From Amoebophrya sp. A120 (lineage: Eukaryota; Sar; Dinophyceae; Syndiniales; Amoebophryaceae), in contig CAJINV010000006.1 of the NCBI GenBank assembly GCA_905178155.1, positions 378,398-442,397 of the forward strand: a DNA stretch of 64,000 bases, in the 5' to 3' direction. Below the pieces are notes generated by a model. That model had not been told where the DNA came from and made no database searches. It saw only the letters and a list, made by a program, of their open reading frames with translations. The translations under genes and the position numbers were made by a program. This document shows positions 31,483 to 44,300 of the stretch, one piece after another (positions within the stretch are counted from its first letter, which is position 1; every line of letters begins with the position of its first letter).

Positions 31483-32467
31483 CTTGTTGATCTTGATTTT
31501 CTATATTTCTTTCGCCGCACGACCCGCAGCACAAACCCCAACTGCCCTCGTGCTCGTGACGCTCTAATGCGGTCGGATGAGTTTCAGCAAGCGCAATCCA
31601 GGCGACGTGCGTTATGCCGTAGCCATTTAAGTGCTTATGCACGCCTGCAAATCCTCACTTTGTTGCAGGAAGTACTTCTTCGCTCAGAAGTTCACAACTA
31701 GCAAGCTCCTCTCGCTCGAAAAAGTTGGAATTTAGACCGCAGTCTAGAAGAAGTCACTCAATGTCATGTGCAGCTTTGTCTGTGTTCTTGCGTCGGTCCT
31801 CTCTGTCTCGCTCTACCCACTGGTTGACGTCGGAAATAACGGAATCAATATACCGCTCGGGGAAAAGTTAAAGTAGAACAGTGAGCGATAGCTACAACTG
31901 AGAAGTGCTGTGCAAATTTCTAATTCCCGCAGACGAAGAGCCTCTTGCTCGGGTGCAACTTCCGGACGAGGCTGTTGAGCGGAATCTTCAACGAGGAGAA
32001 TTATAGCAGATGAATAGATTTTTATATATGGGCTTTGCTTTGTATTTGTGTTCATTTCCGTACAAGTCGGGTGACTTTATCCAGTTTCTTCTTGAGTGAA
32101 AATCTGACAACATCTACCGTGTTGAATAAAAGCTAAATCAGTTTTTCTTAGCCGAGCAAGCTGTTGAAAAAGTCGTCGGTTGTGATAGTTTGAAAAAATG
32201 GTATTTGCTGTTTTTGTTCGTGGTTGTGGTTCCTCAAAGAACCAGGTGGAGGTGGAACCCAAATAAGGTTACCTACGCACGACCCACACGAAGTGATGTT
32301 AAACAACAGTATTGTAGCAAAAACAGGACGAGTAAAAGTTCCGATTGACTTCTGGCACGTAGTCGTGTCGTGGTGTTCCATCCCGACGTGAAAGGTCTCT
32401 CCCTTCCTAATATCTTGCGTCGAAATTATCGTGGATTTCTTTCACGTGACAATCCTTATCCACCTAC
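31483..32467. other. Intergenic stretch between gene 7 and gene 6
   Basis: AT-rich, no introner and no gene seen. It must hold the 3' end signals of gene 7 and the 5' region of gene 6, but I recognise no motif. Confidence 0.6.
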
Positions 32468-35400
32468 TTACACCGTACTCTTCTGACAAACAGCCAGCAG
32501 CGGTGGGCGGTCGAAAATCGGGGTTGGCCGGACCCGTTCCTTCAGCCGCTCCACCGGCTGATGTTGTGTTATACATTGCAAATATGTCTGGGTCTGGAAG
32601 ATTGAAACTTGTCATGCTAAATCTGAATCATGCAAAAATCTGTGTTGCGTGACGAGTACCAAAAGCTGTCCACTTTTGACCAAGTTCAGAGGGAGTTTCT
32701 CATGCAGGAAAGGCATTATAGAGACCTGAAAGAATCTGTCATGCTGGGTCTCGCATTCCAGACCTCATGGGTTATGAAGAACCTGCATGACAGGTCTTGC
32801 AACGTTCCAGACCCAGACATTTTTGCATTTGATATGTGTAGTTGCGCTCTGATTCGCGCCTGCAGTGGACCGGCCCGTTGTTCCGGCCCCCGCGATATCC
32901 TGTGCAAAAGTATCGTACTCGTAGTAATTGCAGTCATGCATTACAAATCTCGTTCCCAAGGCAAATCAGCATGACAAATTGCATTTGTCATGCTGAGGGA
33001 ATTTGTCATGCAATTTATACTAGTACGATACTTTTGCAGTTCATACGCGAGGCCAGTTGCATTCGGATTCTGACCTGAACCAGCCGTAGTTGCTTTGTTG
33101 TTCATAATTCCGCCCATCGGAGCTGCCATTTGACCCGCTGTACTCCCGGGTAGATGTTGTTGTGCACCAGTTCTCGCCACAGTTGCCGCAGCCATCGGAG
33201 GTGGCAAGGGTGGACTACTAGCTCCCGCAGCAGCTGCGCTCCCTACAGCTCCAGGCCCGAACGGTGGCTGTGGTCCAGTCGGCGTCGGCAGCAAGTGCGT
33301 GGGCGGCAACGTCGGTGGCAGGGTCGGGGGCAGCACCGGGGCTGAGACACTACTGCCGGTGTTTGCAGCAGCGTTCGGCGCCGTGCTAAACAAGTTCGCG
33401 CCAGCACTCGTCGGGATAGAATTTTTCGAGGATGTTGTAGGCCCAGTTACTCCTGCTCCACTTCCCGGCGTCACTGCGGTCTTCACGGGCGGCATATGAA
33501 ATGCAAAAGCATCGTACTAGTATAAATCGCATGACAAATTCCCTCAGCATGAAAAATGGAATTTGTAATGCGGGTTTAGCTTAAGAGGGAGATTTGTAAT
33601 GCATGATTGCGATTACTACGAGTACGACACTTTTACACGGGATACGGCAGCGGCGGCGGCAACAGAGGCGGCGGGCTTTTGCTCATGGTAGAGGAAGTTT
33701 TCGAATTCGATAATTGGGCTTTATTTTGCACCAGGTCACTTGCATTTTGATTTTGATTTCCACCGGGCGGGGCGGGGGCCACATGTTGAGCATTATTACC
33801 GGCGAAAGAACCATGCGGTTGGTTTTGTTGAAACAACGTGGTCGGGGGCGGCAGCTGGGGTGGGGGGGTTAATGGGTGAGGGGTCGTCGTACTACTCGGC
33901 GAGGGAAGAAATTGGTGATTCTGGTTGATATTTTGGTAGTTGAGATTGTTGCTGTTCTGTGCGCCAGTGGAGGAGAAAACGCCCGCACTTGTAGGAGGTA
34001 GAACTCCACCCGGTTGCTGTATTTGCTCAGAATTGTCGTTTAACATCTTCTCAATTCCCCCATTACGTTCCAGCTTCCGTTTCTCTTCCGGCTCGGAAAA
34101 GTGGTACGAAAAATCGTGCTTCATGCGGTCGAAGAGTGCAGTAGAACTCTCGAGTTCTTCCTGTTGGCCGGAATTTTTGCTATCTACTCCATGATAGTGA
34201 TTTATTTCCGCACTACTATAATCGGGAGTAGTATTTTTAGAGGTTGACACAAGCGCCGCTTTCCCCGGCGTGAAAAAGTTTTCCGGAAGTACATCGTTGT
34301 ATCCGAAAAAAAGCGTGCACATCCCCGCCTTCCCAGCGGGTCTGTAGCTGTCCACTTGTTCCGTGGGCGGCTGCGGGCCACCCGAGGCATGCATATCACT
34401 TCCGTGTTGATCGGCGTGCATATCACTTGCTGCTCCGACCGCATTGTTATTACCCATCATATTACCCACTGTTCGGGGGGAGCTCGCGTTGTAGAGGTAA
34501 TCTGTGTCGAAGACAAAACCCTTTTCGTTCGTCTGGCTCGTTTTGCCGAAGTTCTCCCCGAGGTATTTCCGAATCTCAATCAGCGCGTCATTGGTGCTGG
34601 AACTGAGGACTTTGCAAGAAGTCGAGGAGGTAGAAGAGCTGGTACTAATCTCAGCTGGTCGTGTCGTGGTGCAACCGCCTAGAGATGAAGACAACTGGTC
34701 GTAGTCAGGAACACCCATCATCTCCTCGTCCCCATCAGCATCAAATCGGGCCAAAAACGGGTTCTGCTCCCGGTCCTTCTGAATCGCTTGAAGTTTCTCG
34801 GGGTTGTTCGGATTTTCGTAGTTGGCTGCGTGGAGCAACTATGCAGGCCAAAAGCATCGCACTCGTACCGATTGCGTTTATGCGTCACGCGCCTTTATTT
34901 TCTTACCTTAGGGCAAACCCGCGCTACGAATCTACTTTGCAAGACACTAGGCCAATGGGAGGAAAAAGATGCGCGAACCCGGCACCCATATCCGCACGGC
35001 GTGCGCAGGCTTTTGCCCTTCGGCTCCTCGCCGCCGCGCCCCTGCCAATCAATGGGAAGAAACAGAGGCGCGAACCCGGCACCCATATCCGCATGATGTG
35101 CGCAGGCTTTTGCACTCCGGCTTCTCGCCGCCGCGCTCCTGCCAATCAATGCGAAGAAACAGAGGCGCGAACCCGGCACCCATATCCGCATGGTGTGCGC
35201 AGACTTTTGCGCTCCGGCTCCTCGGCGCCGCGCTCCGGCCAGTCAATGGGAAGCGCAAGAGGCGCGAGCCCGGCACCCATACAAATCATTTGTAAACGCA
35301 ATTTATATGTAGTGCGATGCAATGCATAGCAACACTTTGTTCAAATGGTGGAACGCCGTCTGGGCGGTCATGCAGTCCTGCAGCTCTTCCTCTAATTTCT

Positions 35401-38381
35401 CCTTCTGTTCCGACATTGGCACGGGATCCGCATTCGGTCGGTAAAAACTCGAATTAATGTTGCACCGAGGTGGTACTGCAGATGAGCCGCGACCGGTGGT
35501 ATTGTTGTTCCTGCTGTTGCCCGTAGTAGTTGTTGCCCCATTTGATGTAGATGTTTCTGTGCCGCTGCCCTGACCATTCGCGGCGCTGCTCCTCTTCCCC
35601 TCCACCAATTTGCTCGCTTTTGCGACTAAAATTCTCTTTGCCCGTTCTTTCAACTTTTTCTTCAAAAACTGCAGCTTCGAAACCCGGGGGTGTTATGGAT
35701 TGCAAATGTGTCTGGGTCTGGAAGATTGCAACCTGTCATGCTGGCCTTACATTCCTGTAAAATCTGTATTGCATGACTAACAAAAGGCGTAGCCTCTCTT
35801 GTCATTACAAAAACGCAATTTGTCATGCGGAGGGCGTATGAGAAAGCGTTCTGCAAACTTGTCATGCTCTGCTGCATAAGGAAGTGATTTCATCATGCAC
35901 ATTTTAGCATCACAAACTTCCAGACCCAGACATTTTTGCATTTGATAGGTGCAGCACCGCATCCAAAGTCGCTTGGTTCGAAAAATTTTCCAAATCCAAA
36001 TGTCCAAAGGAAAAACGTCCCGACCCCAGAGTTGTCATGCAAATCTGCAAGCCTCACATGTTTCTCATGCGCAGCCCCATGAGAAGCATCTCTTAATGCG
36101 GTCTGGCAGTTTGTTTGTCATGCTACAATCAGGATAAGCGGATCGATCTGTGATGCAGCTGCACTAGCTACGCGCGATTGCACTGCGAGCACAAACTTGT
36201 CATGCGCGACAGTCGAAAGCTGTTGATTTGTGTAGCAAAACCCCCATCTTGACTCTGGGGTGGGGACGTTTTTGCTCAGGATACCAAATCTGCTTGAATG
36301 TTTGCGAACTCCGGCAGGTTCGGCCCGTTCTCCTGTAGCTATCCTGTGCAAAAGTATCGTACTCGTAGCACTCGCAGCCATGCATTACAAATCTTTTTCT
36401 TATAGGGAAATCCGCATTACAAATTTCATTCCTCATGCTGAGGGAAGTTGTCATGCGATTTGTACTAGTACGATGCTTTTGCATTTCATAGCAGCTGCTC
36501 CCTTGCGAAATTTTTCTCCCCCGCCTCCAGCTGGTTCAAATATTCCGTGGAGGAAATATTCCGCACGGCGACCTATGAATTGCAAAAATGTCTGGGTCTG
36601 GGAGATTGCGAGACTTGTCATGCTAGTGGGGCATGACTCTGAACTCTGTATTGCGTGTCCGCGAAGAGGTCCTCTTGTCTGGCATGCAAAAACGCAGTTT
36701 CTCATGCGGGAAACGCATCTCTGAACCACGGAAAAACTTGGCATGCTGGGGAGCGCATTACAGTGTGCTCACTATTCGCTTTCTTGCATCACAAGTTTCC
36801 AGACCCAGACATATTTGCAATGCATACGACCTGGGCAACGGCGTTCAAATCGCGCCCGTCGTCGTTGATCTTCAAAAAGTCGCGAAGCAGGGACATCTGG
36901 CGTGTTGATGTTGAATAGGTTCTTGTAAGAACAAGAGCATATCCTGCAATCTTGTGGACATGCGAAACCATGCAAATTCTATAAAGGTTTATGGTTCTAC
37001 TTTTTTATTTTTAGCAATACAATAGATTGAAGATAGTAGAAAATGAATAAAGCTGCATGATAAAGGGTGAAAAAAAAAGACCTATTATTACGGTCATAAA
37101 AGTATACCTGTGCATGGTTGAAATCCTCAGACAAATTGTAGTCTTTCAGAACTTGCTTGAAGTCAAAGGTGGTAAATTCCTCCCCGCTGGCCCTCACCTC
37201 TACTGATTTCTGGTACAAGCTCGGAATGTGTTCGGCGATTATTTTGCTGTTCTGATTTTTTGTAGTTCCGGCAATGTCACTGCCGTCCTGGTCTTTACTA
37301 CTGTCGCAGCTGCCTTTACTACTGCTGCTTTTTAATGCCGCTGCTGTGCCTGCTCCCACCGCTGCATGACGAGAAGTAGAACTCGGGTTCTGACTTGCTG
37401 CAGCCCTGCTGGGCACGATCGGCGGCACCGCGACGGGTAGCTTGGTCAATTGCGTGAATAACTTCTCCGCCTCGGAAACGCCGGATAACGATTTGCTGTC
37501 CTTCTTGTACTATCCAGTGCAAAAGTATCGCACTCGTAGTAATCGCAGTCATGCATTACAAATCTCCATCCCAAGGCGAAACAGCATGACAGCATCCATT
37601 TGTCATGCTGAGCCAATTTGTAATGCGATTACTACTAGTACGATACTTTTGCAATGCATATGTACTGATAGAGGATTTTCGCTACCAGGTCGGCAACCTC
37701 CTTCTGTGACGGATTCACCCGCATGGACCTGCTCCCGGTTGTACTATTCTGTGCTGCTCCAGAAGTTCTACTACTTCCACCGTTTTGCGAAGATGAAACA
37801 GGAACTGGCTCGCCGTAGTTTAAACTGAATTTCAAGTAGTTGTGCAAACATTTTCTCACCAACGCGGGCAGAAAGTCTTCTGTCATCCGGTCTGCGTAGT
37901 CCCTCGCTCGCGGGCAGGCGCGCAGGGACCGGAGAAAAAAATCCACCCACTGCTCCATTTTGTGCGGCAACGAGTCGCTGGCCTGCTTGCCGACATCGTC
38001 GGTCGCGGAATCCGGGGTGGTCGAATCGAAGACTGTTTTTATTTCAACAAAATATATCTCATGTAGCAGTAGCAGGCTTTGGCCTTCATTTTGGTTTTGC
38101 TTTTGGGGACGTTGAACCGTCACAAAATTTTAACTCGTTTAGATTTTTTTTGAATGAAAGCATTGTCACACTTTCGTTTCAAGCGAAAAACTAGCTCCGA
38201 ACGGAACAATATCAATTGTACCTCCCTGCACCGTCTGCGCTAGCTTGCTGCTTTCCGCGGGCAGGCTCTTGCACAATTTCCGCACCGAAGTGTCATCCAG
38301 CAGCCCGTTAAACGTCGCATCCAGGCTTCGCTGGTCCGCGCTCAGCGAGAAATAGTCTGCGTTTGCTTCTACGAACGGCAT
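32468..38381 (-). CDS. Gene 7: large Pro/Ser/Asn/Gln-rich protein, unknown function
   Basis: Twelve exons give 1154 aa from ATG at 38381 to TAA at 32468-32470: 38169-38381, 37661-38120, 37108-37510, 36827-36896, 36491-36573, 36284-36339, 35948-36000, 35329-35693, 33645-34839, 33046-33494, 32835-32895, 32468-32569. The N-terminal 450 or so residues look globular and mostly helical (MEQWVDFFLRSLRACPRARD, EYLNQLEAGEKNFA), followed by a basic coiled-coil-like patch (LQFLKKKLKERAKRILVAK). The remainder is low-complexity: Asn/Gln/Ser-rich, then Pro-rich with repeats such as PPTLPPTLPPT. No membrane segment. I recognise no family. Nine introns are introners, one is GT-AG and one is a very short unusual intron. 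Confidence 0.82.
32570..32834. mobile_element. Introner, family A, in gene 7
   Basis: 265 bp; duplication TGTGT/TGTGT. Confidence 0.94.
32896..33045. mobile_element. Introner, family B, in gene 7
   Basis: 150 bp; duplication CGCGA/CGCGA. Confidence 0.95.
33495..33644. mobile_element. Introner, family B, in gene 7
   Basis: 150 bp; duplication CGGCA/CGGCA. Confidence 0.95.
34840..35328. mobile_element. Introner, family B, enlarged by a tandem array, in gene 7
   Basis: 489 bp; duplication GCAAC/GCAAC. B-type ends are recognisable but diverged; the centre is a 97-bp tandem repeat. Confidence 0.88.
34971..35281. repeat. 97-bp tandem repeat inside an introner
   Basis: The marker GCGCGAACCCGGCACCCATA (GCGCGAGCCC in the last copy) starts at 34971, 35068, 35165 and 35262, an exact 97-bp period over three full units and a partial one. 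The unit is GC-rich and unlike the rest of the element. Confidence 0.93.
35694..35947. mobile_element. Introner, family A, in gene 7
   Basis: 254 bp; duplication GGTGT/GGTGC. Confidence 0.92.
36001..36283. mobile_element. Introner, family D, in gene 7
   Basis: 283 bp; duplication CCAAA/CCAAA. Left terminus is TGTCC instead of TATCC. Confidence 0.9.
36340..36490. mobile_element. Introner, family B, in gene 7
   Basis: 151 bp; duplication GTAGC/GCAGC. Confidence 0.92.
36574..36826. mobile_element. Introner, family A, in gene 7
   Basis: 253 bp; duplication CGACC/CGACC. Confidence 0.94.
36897..37107 (-). other. Ordinary GT-AG intron of gene 7
   Basis: 211 nt, donor CAG|GTATAC and acceptor CACGCCAG|ATG. 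It is AT-rich and lacks inverted ends and the introner decamer. It keeps the frame: ...FNHAQ joins MSLLRDF. Confidence 0.8.
37511..37660. mobile_element. Introner, family B, in gene 7
   Basis: 150 bp; duplication TGTAC/TGTAC. Confidence 0.95.
38121..38168 (-). other. Probable 48-nt intron of gene 7
   Basis: Without it the first exon ends in a TGA after SLETKV. Removing 48 nt joins SLETKV to TVQRPQKQ in frame. The exact edges can slide because GTG occurs on both sides; a GTGAC direct repeat lies around them. No GT...AG choice fits the frame well. Confidence 0.6.
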
Positions 38382-41300
38382 TTGATTAGTTTTTAGTGTC
38401 GTCAGAAGATCAAGAGTTGAGGCAATGTACTGGGAGAACGGGCTCAGTGCACAGCATTTTTTATGGCCATGTCTATCTAATAGAACTACATGCTATCGTC
38501 CTGTCGCTCTTCCTTCGTGAAAATTTGTAAGTAGTATTAATAGCAGCATGCTGTTGATGTGGTCGTCGTCGTGGTGGTCAACATTAAAACCAAACAGCAC
38601 ATTGAGAAAAATGTCAACATAGAGCTGTTGGAAGTGCAGTATTGTACTTGTAGCTTAATAGTCGCTTATCATCTGCTTCACGGTCGCATTTTACTGTCGA
38701 ACTTGTTCTTATGGATCCACGAGCAGCAGAAAAGTTATAGTGCGATAATAATCCCCGTTGCCATCTTTCAGTTTCAGGATGTTACCTGCTACTTCTGACG
38801 TTGGTCGAAGCACGGGAGGATCTTTTTGTTTCCTTAGAGCAGATAATGCCTTTTTCGTTTTCCTACCATAGCGCTAGGAAAATTGCATCGCAACTGAAGG
38901 CCATTTACAAATAAAATCGAACACGTCGCACATCTTCTGTGCGAAGCACTTGCTTGTTCTCGTCAAGCCAGCACGACCCGACCGTCTTCGTCGTACCGAT
39001 TTTTTTCGTTTTTCTTCAAAGACAGTAAATGGTGACACTGAAACGACGTTGTATTATATTTCTGTTGTTGATTTCTTTTTCAACGTGATTTTGGCTCTTT
39101 CAGCATGACAAATTCCGGTGTGCTTAATCGTCCAGAGATGGGCTTATATTTTTCATCGGAAAGAGAACGCGCAGACTGATCAGATCAGAGACAATGCTCG
39201 TAAAATTGCAGTCTGCTTCTAAGGATTCAGTAAAGAACGTAGCTGTTTCTTATTCGCCCCTGAAAGTTCGTGTAGTTTACTGCTTTTCGTGTGAAGATTA
39301 TGTAGTTGTTTCACTGCCTTAGTCGTTGTAATTAATACCCACCCGGGACTCTATCTAGTCTTCGATTTGCCGTGCTGATATAATACGATCCTAGTACGTA
39401 ATTACGAAAAAAAAGTGCCGATCATGTTGGAGTTCTTGACCCAGGCTAGACCCGGCGCCTAAGACATCTGTTTGGGCCCAGCCTAAGACAAAATTGTAGA
39501 TATTCGCATAGAAAACTAGCCCTACTTCTTTAATACCTGCCTCGGAATTTGATAAGCACTTGATCTCCTAGTTTGCCTAATATTAACAGTGGCTTTGTTT
39601 ACGGACGAAGTGGTGCGGAAACGCATGCAAAAAAAAAGTCGGCCTATTGTATTTGGTAATACTTGTATCAAGAAAGTTCTCCCTGGTCACTGACCCGTGA
39701 AAAATTTCGAAAGTTAAACTAAGTGCTGAATACAACAGTTTAATCAGTGCGTGGCAAGCCGCTACACACAGAAGGAGAAGTACTATGGTGAGATGAGTTC
39801 TTACGATTATGTGTTCGAATAGAAATGCGCATCTCTTATATAGGCATATCAGGTCGTTCTTGTTGTATGAGAAGTCGAGCTACAGCTCTGGTGCAAGGAA
39901 TTCAAAGAACTCCAAGCATGTGCCCTTTGAGCTGTAGCGACCTTTGATGTGAAACCTACTTTGTCCTATGGTCGTGACAACAAAATACGGTCAAGCGTAT
40001 TGGTTGAAAAACTATAGCGAAGATCACGTGACTCCAGTAGGAATTTGTGTTGGTGAAATAAATTCATCACAGTGCCAGGTTTCCATCTCAAATGCTGTTT
40101 ATTTCTTCCGAGGTAAATCTATTCCTGAGGCAGGACAAAGAGCGGGCGTTCTCCTTGTAGTGAAAGGTTCGAAATACTAGTCGACTTAGGTTGCAGTGCG
40201 GTCTAGATTGATACTATTGCTGTAACGAAGAAGAAATCATTTGTGAAACAGAGATGAGGATGACAGTTTTTGTGTTGTAAGTATATTTCGTGCTTCTTGT
40301 TGTCTCATGGAAAGCGGTTTATTACCATATCTTGAAAACTAAAATCCCAAAGGGAAGTTTGAAAATAAGCACTGTAGCATAGCGAACTGAACATAAATGT
40401 GTAAGCACATCCTGTGAAGGGTTTTTTGAAAATGAAGAAGGAAGCGACTACGTGAGTCCCTAGCTAGAAATGGGCGCGGCGCGAGTGTGGATACTTCTGC
40501 CCACGGGGTCCCACATGGCGGAAGCTGGAGCACTACGACCAAGCAGCGCTACACCCAGCCTTCCCATACCATAGGATCCCAGCCGACCAAGGAGCGCTAC
40601 GACCAAGCGCTACACCCAGCCTTTATTACCATATCCCATCTTTCGTCTCCGGTATTTATTTGGTGACACTCATATATTTAGATCGATTTATTCGAAAATC
40701 TGGGTCAGCAAAAAGAACTCGAGGGCGCACTTACGTGGTCTCGGGTAGAATGCTTCACCGGAAAATTCTGGAGACACTGTTCAATAGCCACTCATCTGTA
40801 GTGCGATATTAACTCGATGTGAAGTAATTGTATTTTTTAAATCTGTTAACAGTTCGAGTTCCATTATGTCTTGATAAAAGTACTAAAAGCTAGCACAGTT
40901 AAGTACCGCTTGCAAAAGAAAAAAGTTGACACGCAAGATGGAATAACCGCTACACGAAAGACCACCCAGTGTAGTGCTCTCAGCAGACCTGGTTGACCAG
41001 AAATGGTGGTCGACACTGTTCTGCTTCGCAACACGAGAATTCTGGTGTAGCCGGCGTTAATATCTGCGTGCTTATAAAGAAATAATTAGCAGTCGCAGTG
41101 CGAAACGTGAATTAAAATCATAATCAAGGACTCCTCGTAGATTAATTTGGTTTCTACAACTGTTGTTTTTATTCAATGCGCCTTGGACACCTGCTTTTAT
41201 TTTTGGTGTGGTTTTGAAAAAGTTTTTGTGATGTTCTTTTCTATTACACATTTTGTATGTTCTTTTCGTTTTCTTTTACACATTTTAACATTGTGATTGT

Positions 41301-41391
41301 GGTTGAAAAAGTCATTTCATGTGGTCGTCTTGCAGCCTTTTTTCCACCCACGTGAGTACTGCAACCACTGTTTCACCCGACGAAGAACCGC
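38382..41391. other. Longest intergenic stretch, between gene 8 and gene 7
   Basis: 3.0 kb, AT-rich, without introners. A short direct repeat lies at about 40531-40562 and 40594-40623 (shared run ACGACCAAGC plus GCGCTACACCCAGCCTT). A 70-codon plus-strand frame at 39968-40180 is the only open frame of note and has no features that make it convincing. Confidence 0.6.
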
Positions 41392-44300
41392 TTAGCGCCG
41401 CTGGCGCAGCTGGCGGCGAGAGCGGCGGGCCTGGCGGCGCGCATGGATCGCGGCCTTGCCCTTGGTCTTCTTGACGTAACCCCGGTGCATCGGGTCGCGG
41501 GCGGGCAGCAGGTAGTCGATGCCGCGCTCTTCCCAGTAGTCCTCCAGCTGGCGGAGTTCCTTCTCCTGCTCAGACACACCGCCCTCCAACGTGCAGTACT
41601 CCTTGCCGTTGATCTTCATGCAGTCCTTCTGCTGCTCCCCCACTTCCTGCAGCCGACGGCGCTTCTCGATCAGCGCACGACGCTGGCGGCGCTGGCGGAT
41701 GCGGGCGATGTTGGCGTACTGGTCCTGGACCTGCTTTTTCTCAATCGGCGAGCCCAATTCGTTGTACAACACACACTGGTTGTCGGGCTTGCACTCCGGC
41801 TCGGCCGGGTCGGTAGCACCGGGGAACTCCTATCGCACGAAAAAAGTGCTTCACTGTAAGGATTTTGCACGTTTTGCATCACTACAAGTTTGTTCTACAT
41901 CACAGAGAAAATTTGCCATGCGAGATTCCTAAGGGAAAACACAGCTAAAAATCCCTTGTCTTGCATGTGTACCAAGACAAATACTTCTCAGATACATTTT
42001 CTGCATTACAAGTTTACAGTGAAACAGTTTTTTCTTGTGATAACTCGGCGTCGGTGAACACAGGCTCGTCGAACTTGCCCGCAGCTCCGGTTTGCAGCGT
42101 CATAGACGTGTCCTGCCACTGCTTGTGCTTCATGCAGAACCGCTTGCAGTATGAAAGTGCACAACTCCCCCTCCCCCTCATTTGTATGGCATCAACAGCA
42201 TTGCAAGCACCAGTACGTGTGGACCCTGTGCATGACGAGTTTGTGTGTCTCTTGTAGTACTGTTTGGATTTCCGGAATTTGTCATGCACGCGGTGCCACA
42301 AGGTAGCAACTGGAGTTGAGATTTTGCATAAGAAATGAGAACGAGGGGGAGTTGTGCACTGTCATATGCAGAGCGAGGTGATGTTGTTGCTCACGAAGGA
42401 CATGGCCTCCTTCACAGTCGTATCAAGTGAAAATATGTCTGGATCTGGAAGAATGCATGTTTGTCATGCTTGTCTGGCATGACTCTGAAATCTGTCATGC
42501 ACGTTACCCAAGAGCGCCATTTTTCTCTCAACATGCAGAAAAGCAGTTTGTCATGCAGAAAAATAGACAACACCTAGAAACTCAGAAATTTGTCATGCTG
42601 AGCCAGCACTTGTGGCCTCCTTATGATACGCCGCCCAGCAACACAAGTTTCCAGACCCAGACATATTTGCATTTCATAATTCGACGTCGCGTTCGGGTAC
42701 TTCTCCAGCGCCGGCTCGATCATGCGCTTGGCGACTTCCTCGGCGATAAGCTCGCCGCGCTTCATATGGTGAGCAAAAACGTCCCCACCCCAGAGTTGGG
42801 AAATCTGCTAGACAAATCGCCAGGCTTTGGCTGCTGCGCATCACAAATTTGGGCTCGCAATTTAGTCGTGTTTACCTAGTGCAGCACTGCATGACAGATC
42901 TAGCATACCATGCGGATTTGAGCATCACAAATCTCACAACATCAATTAAAACTGCTTTTCATAGGTCTCCGCATGAGAAACATTGTCAGCATGCAGATTT
43001 GCATTACAACTCTGGGGTGCGGACGTTTTTACAGGTGATATTTCATGCGCGCCAGCATCTCCTGCACCTTCTTCTCCGGGATGGTCTCGCGGATGCCGCG
43101 CATGGCGCAGCGGGACAGGCGGGTGGATTGGGACTTCATCTGGGCCATCGCGCCGCTGCCGTTGTCCATGTACATGTAGTAGGCGTATCAAAATAAAAAA
43201 TCACCCGCGCCATTTCGAAAGGCAATTTGTGTTGCTGGATTTGTGTACTACACAAATGAGCTCTGTATTGCAGCAAGAGCTTGTCGGGTGCATATTCTAA
43301 GCCCATTTGGGTACGCATCCCGCTAGCAGCTGAGCATGAGAAACAAGTCTGACATAGGCAAAAACGCATGACAGACTCGCTGTACAATGCGCCACAAAGG
43401 TGCCGTTTGCCTTGTACGCACGGCAAAGCTGATTTGCGGTCACAAATCAGCATCACAAAATTCCTTCTCGATATGGGGAGGGGGGATTTTTCCTTACGAT
43501 AACGGGTCGGGCAGGTTCATGTCGATCTCGACCAAGATCGCCTGAGCCATCTGGAACATCTCGTACCCCGGGTAACGCTATAGAGTGCAAAAATATCGTT
43601 TACTAGTATAAATCGCATGACAAATTCCCTCAACATGAAAAATATGAAAAATAGAATTTGTAATGCGGATTTACATTAAGAAAAATCTTTCCAATGCAGG
43701 ATTGCAATACGAGTATCAGATACTTTTGCACACGATAACCGCCAGTTGTATCCGGTCAGCGGATCCTCGTAATCCGTGTAGGTGTTGTCGGACTTCTTCT
43801 GCACGGCGTTCTTCAGGTCCTTCAGAACGGTCTCGTATGAACTGCAAAAGTATCGTACTCGTAGTAATAAATGCAATACAAATTGGGTCAGCATGACAAA
43901 TGGAATTTGTCATGCTGATTTAGCTTGGAAAAGAAATTTGTCTTGCATGACTGCAATTCCTACGAGTACGATGCTTTTTCACAGGATATCTCGCACGCCA
44001 ACTTGAAGTTCACCTTGGCTTCGTAGCAGCGCATGTAGCCGCCGGCCCGGTTGGAGTTCCCGTCCCAGTTGGCCGCCGCGGTGCCGGGGCAGGCGAGGAT
44101 GTCCTTGATGGGCTTGTAGTGCATCTTGTAGTTGCCCTGGTAGTCCATGATCTGCATCGCACCCCAGCCGTTGTTGTCCTCGTAAATGGCCTCGCACATG
44201 TTGGTGATCGCCGTGTCCGTCGGCATCGTGTAGGTTCCCGGCCAGCCGTATCCTCGGCAAAAATTTCCCCACGACCCCAGAGTTGTCATGCAAATGCGCA

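Noticed and set aside
32896-37660. CRISPR-like array of regularly spaced repeats
   Set aside because: The repeats are inverted ends of mobile elements with 5-bp duplications around each; spacing follows exons, and the genome is eukaryotic.
39968-40180. Plus-strand open frame of 70 codons in the longest intergenic stretch
   Set aside because: The product looks protein-like in places, but there is no family match, no flanking signal and no second line of evidence.
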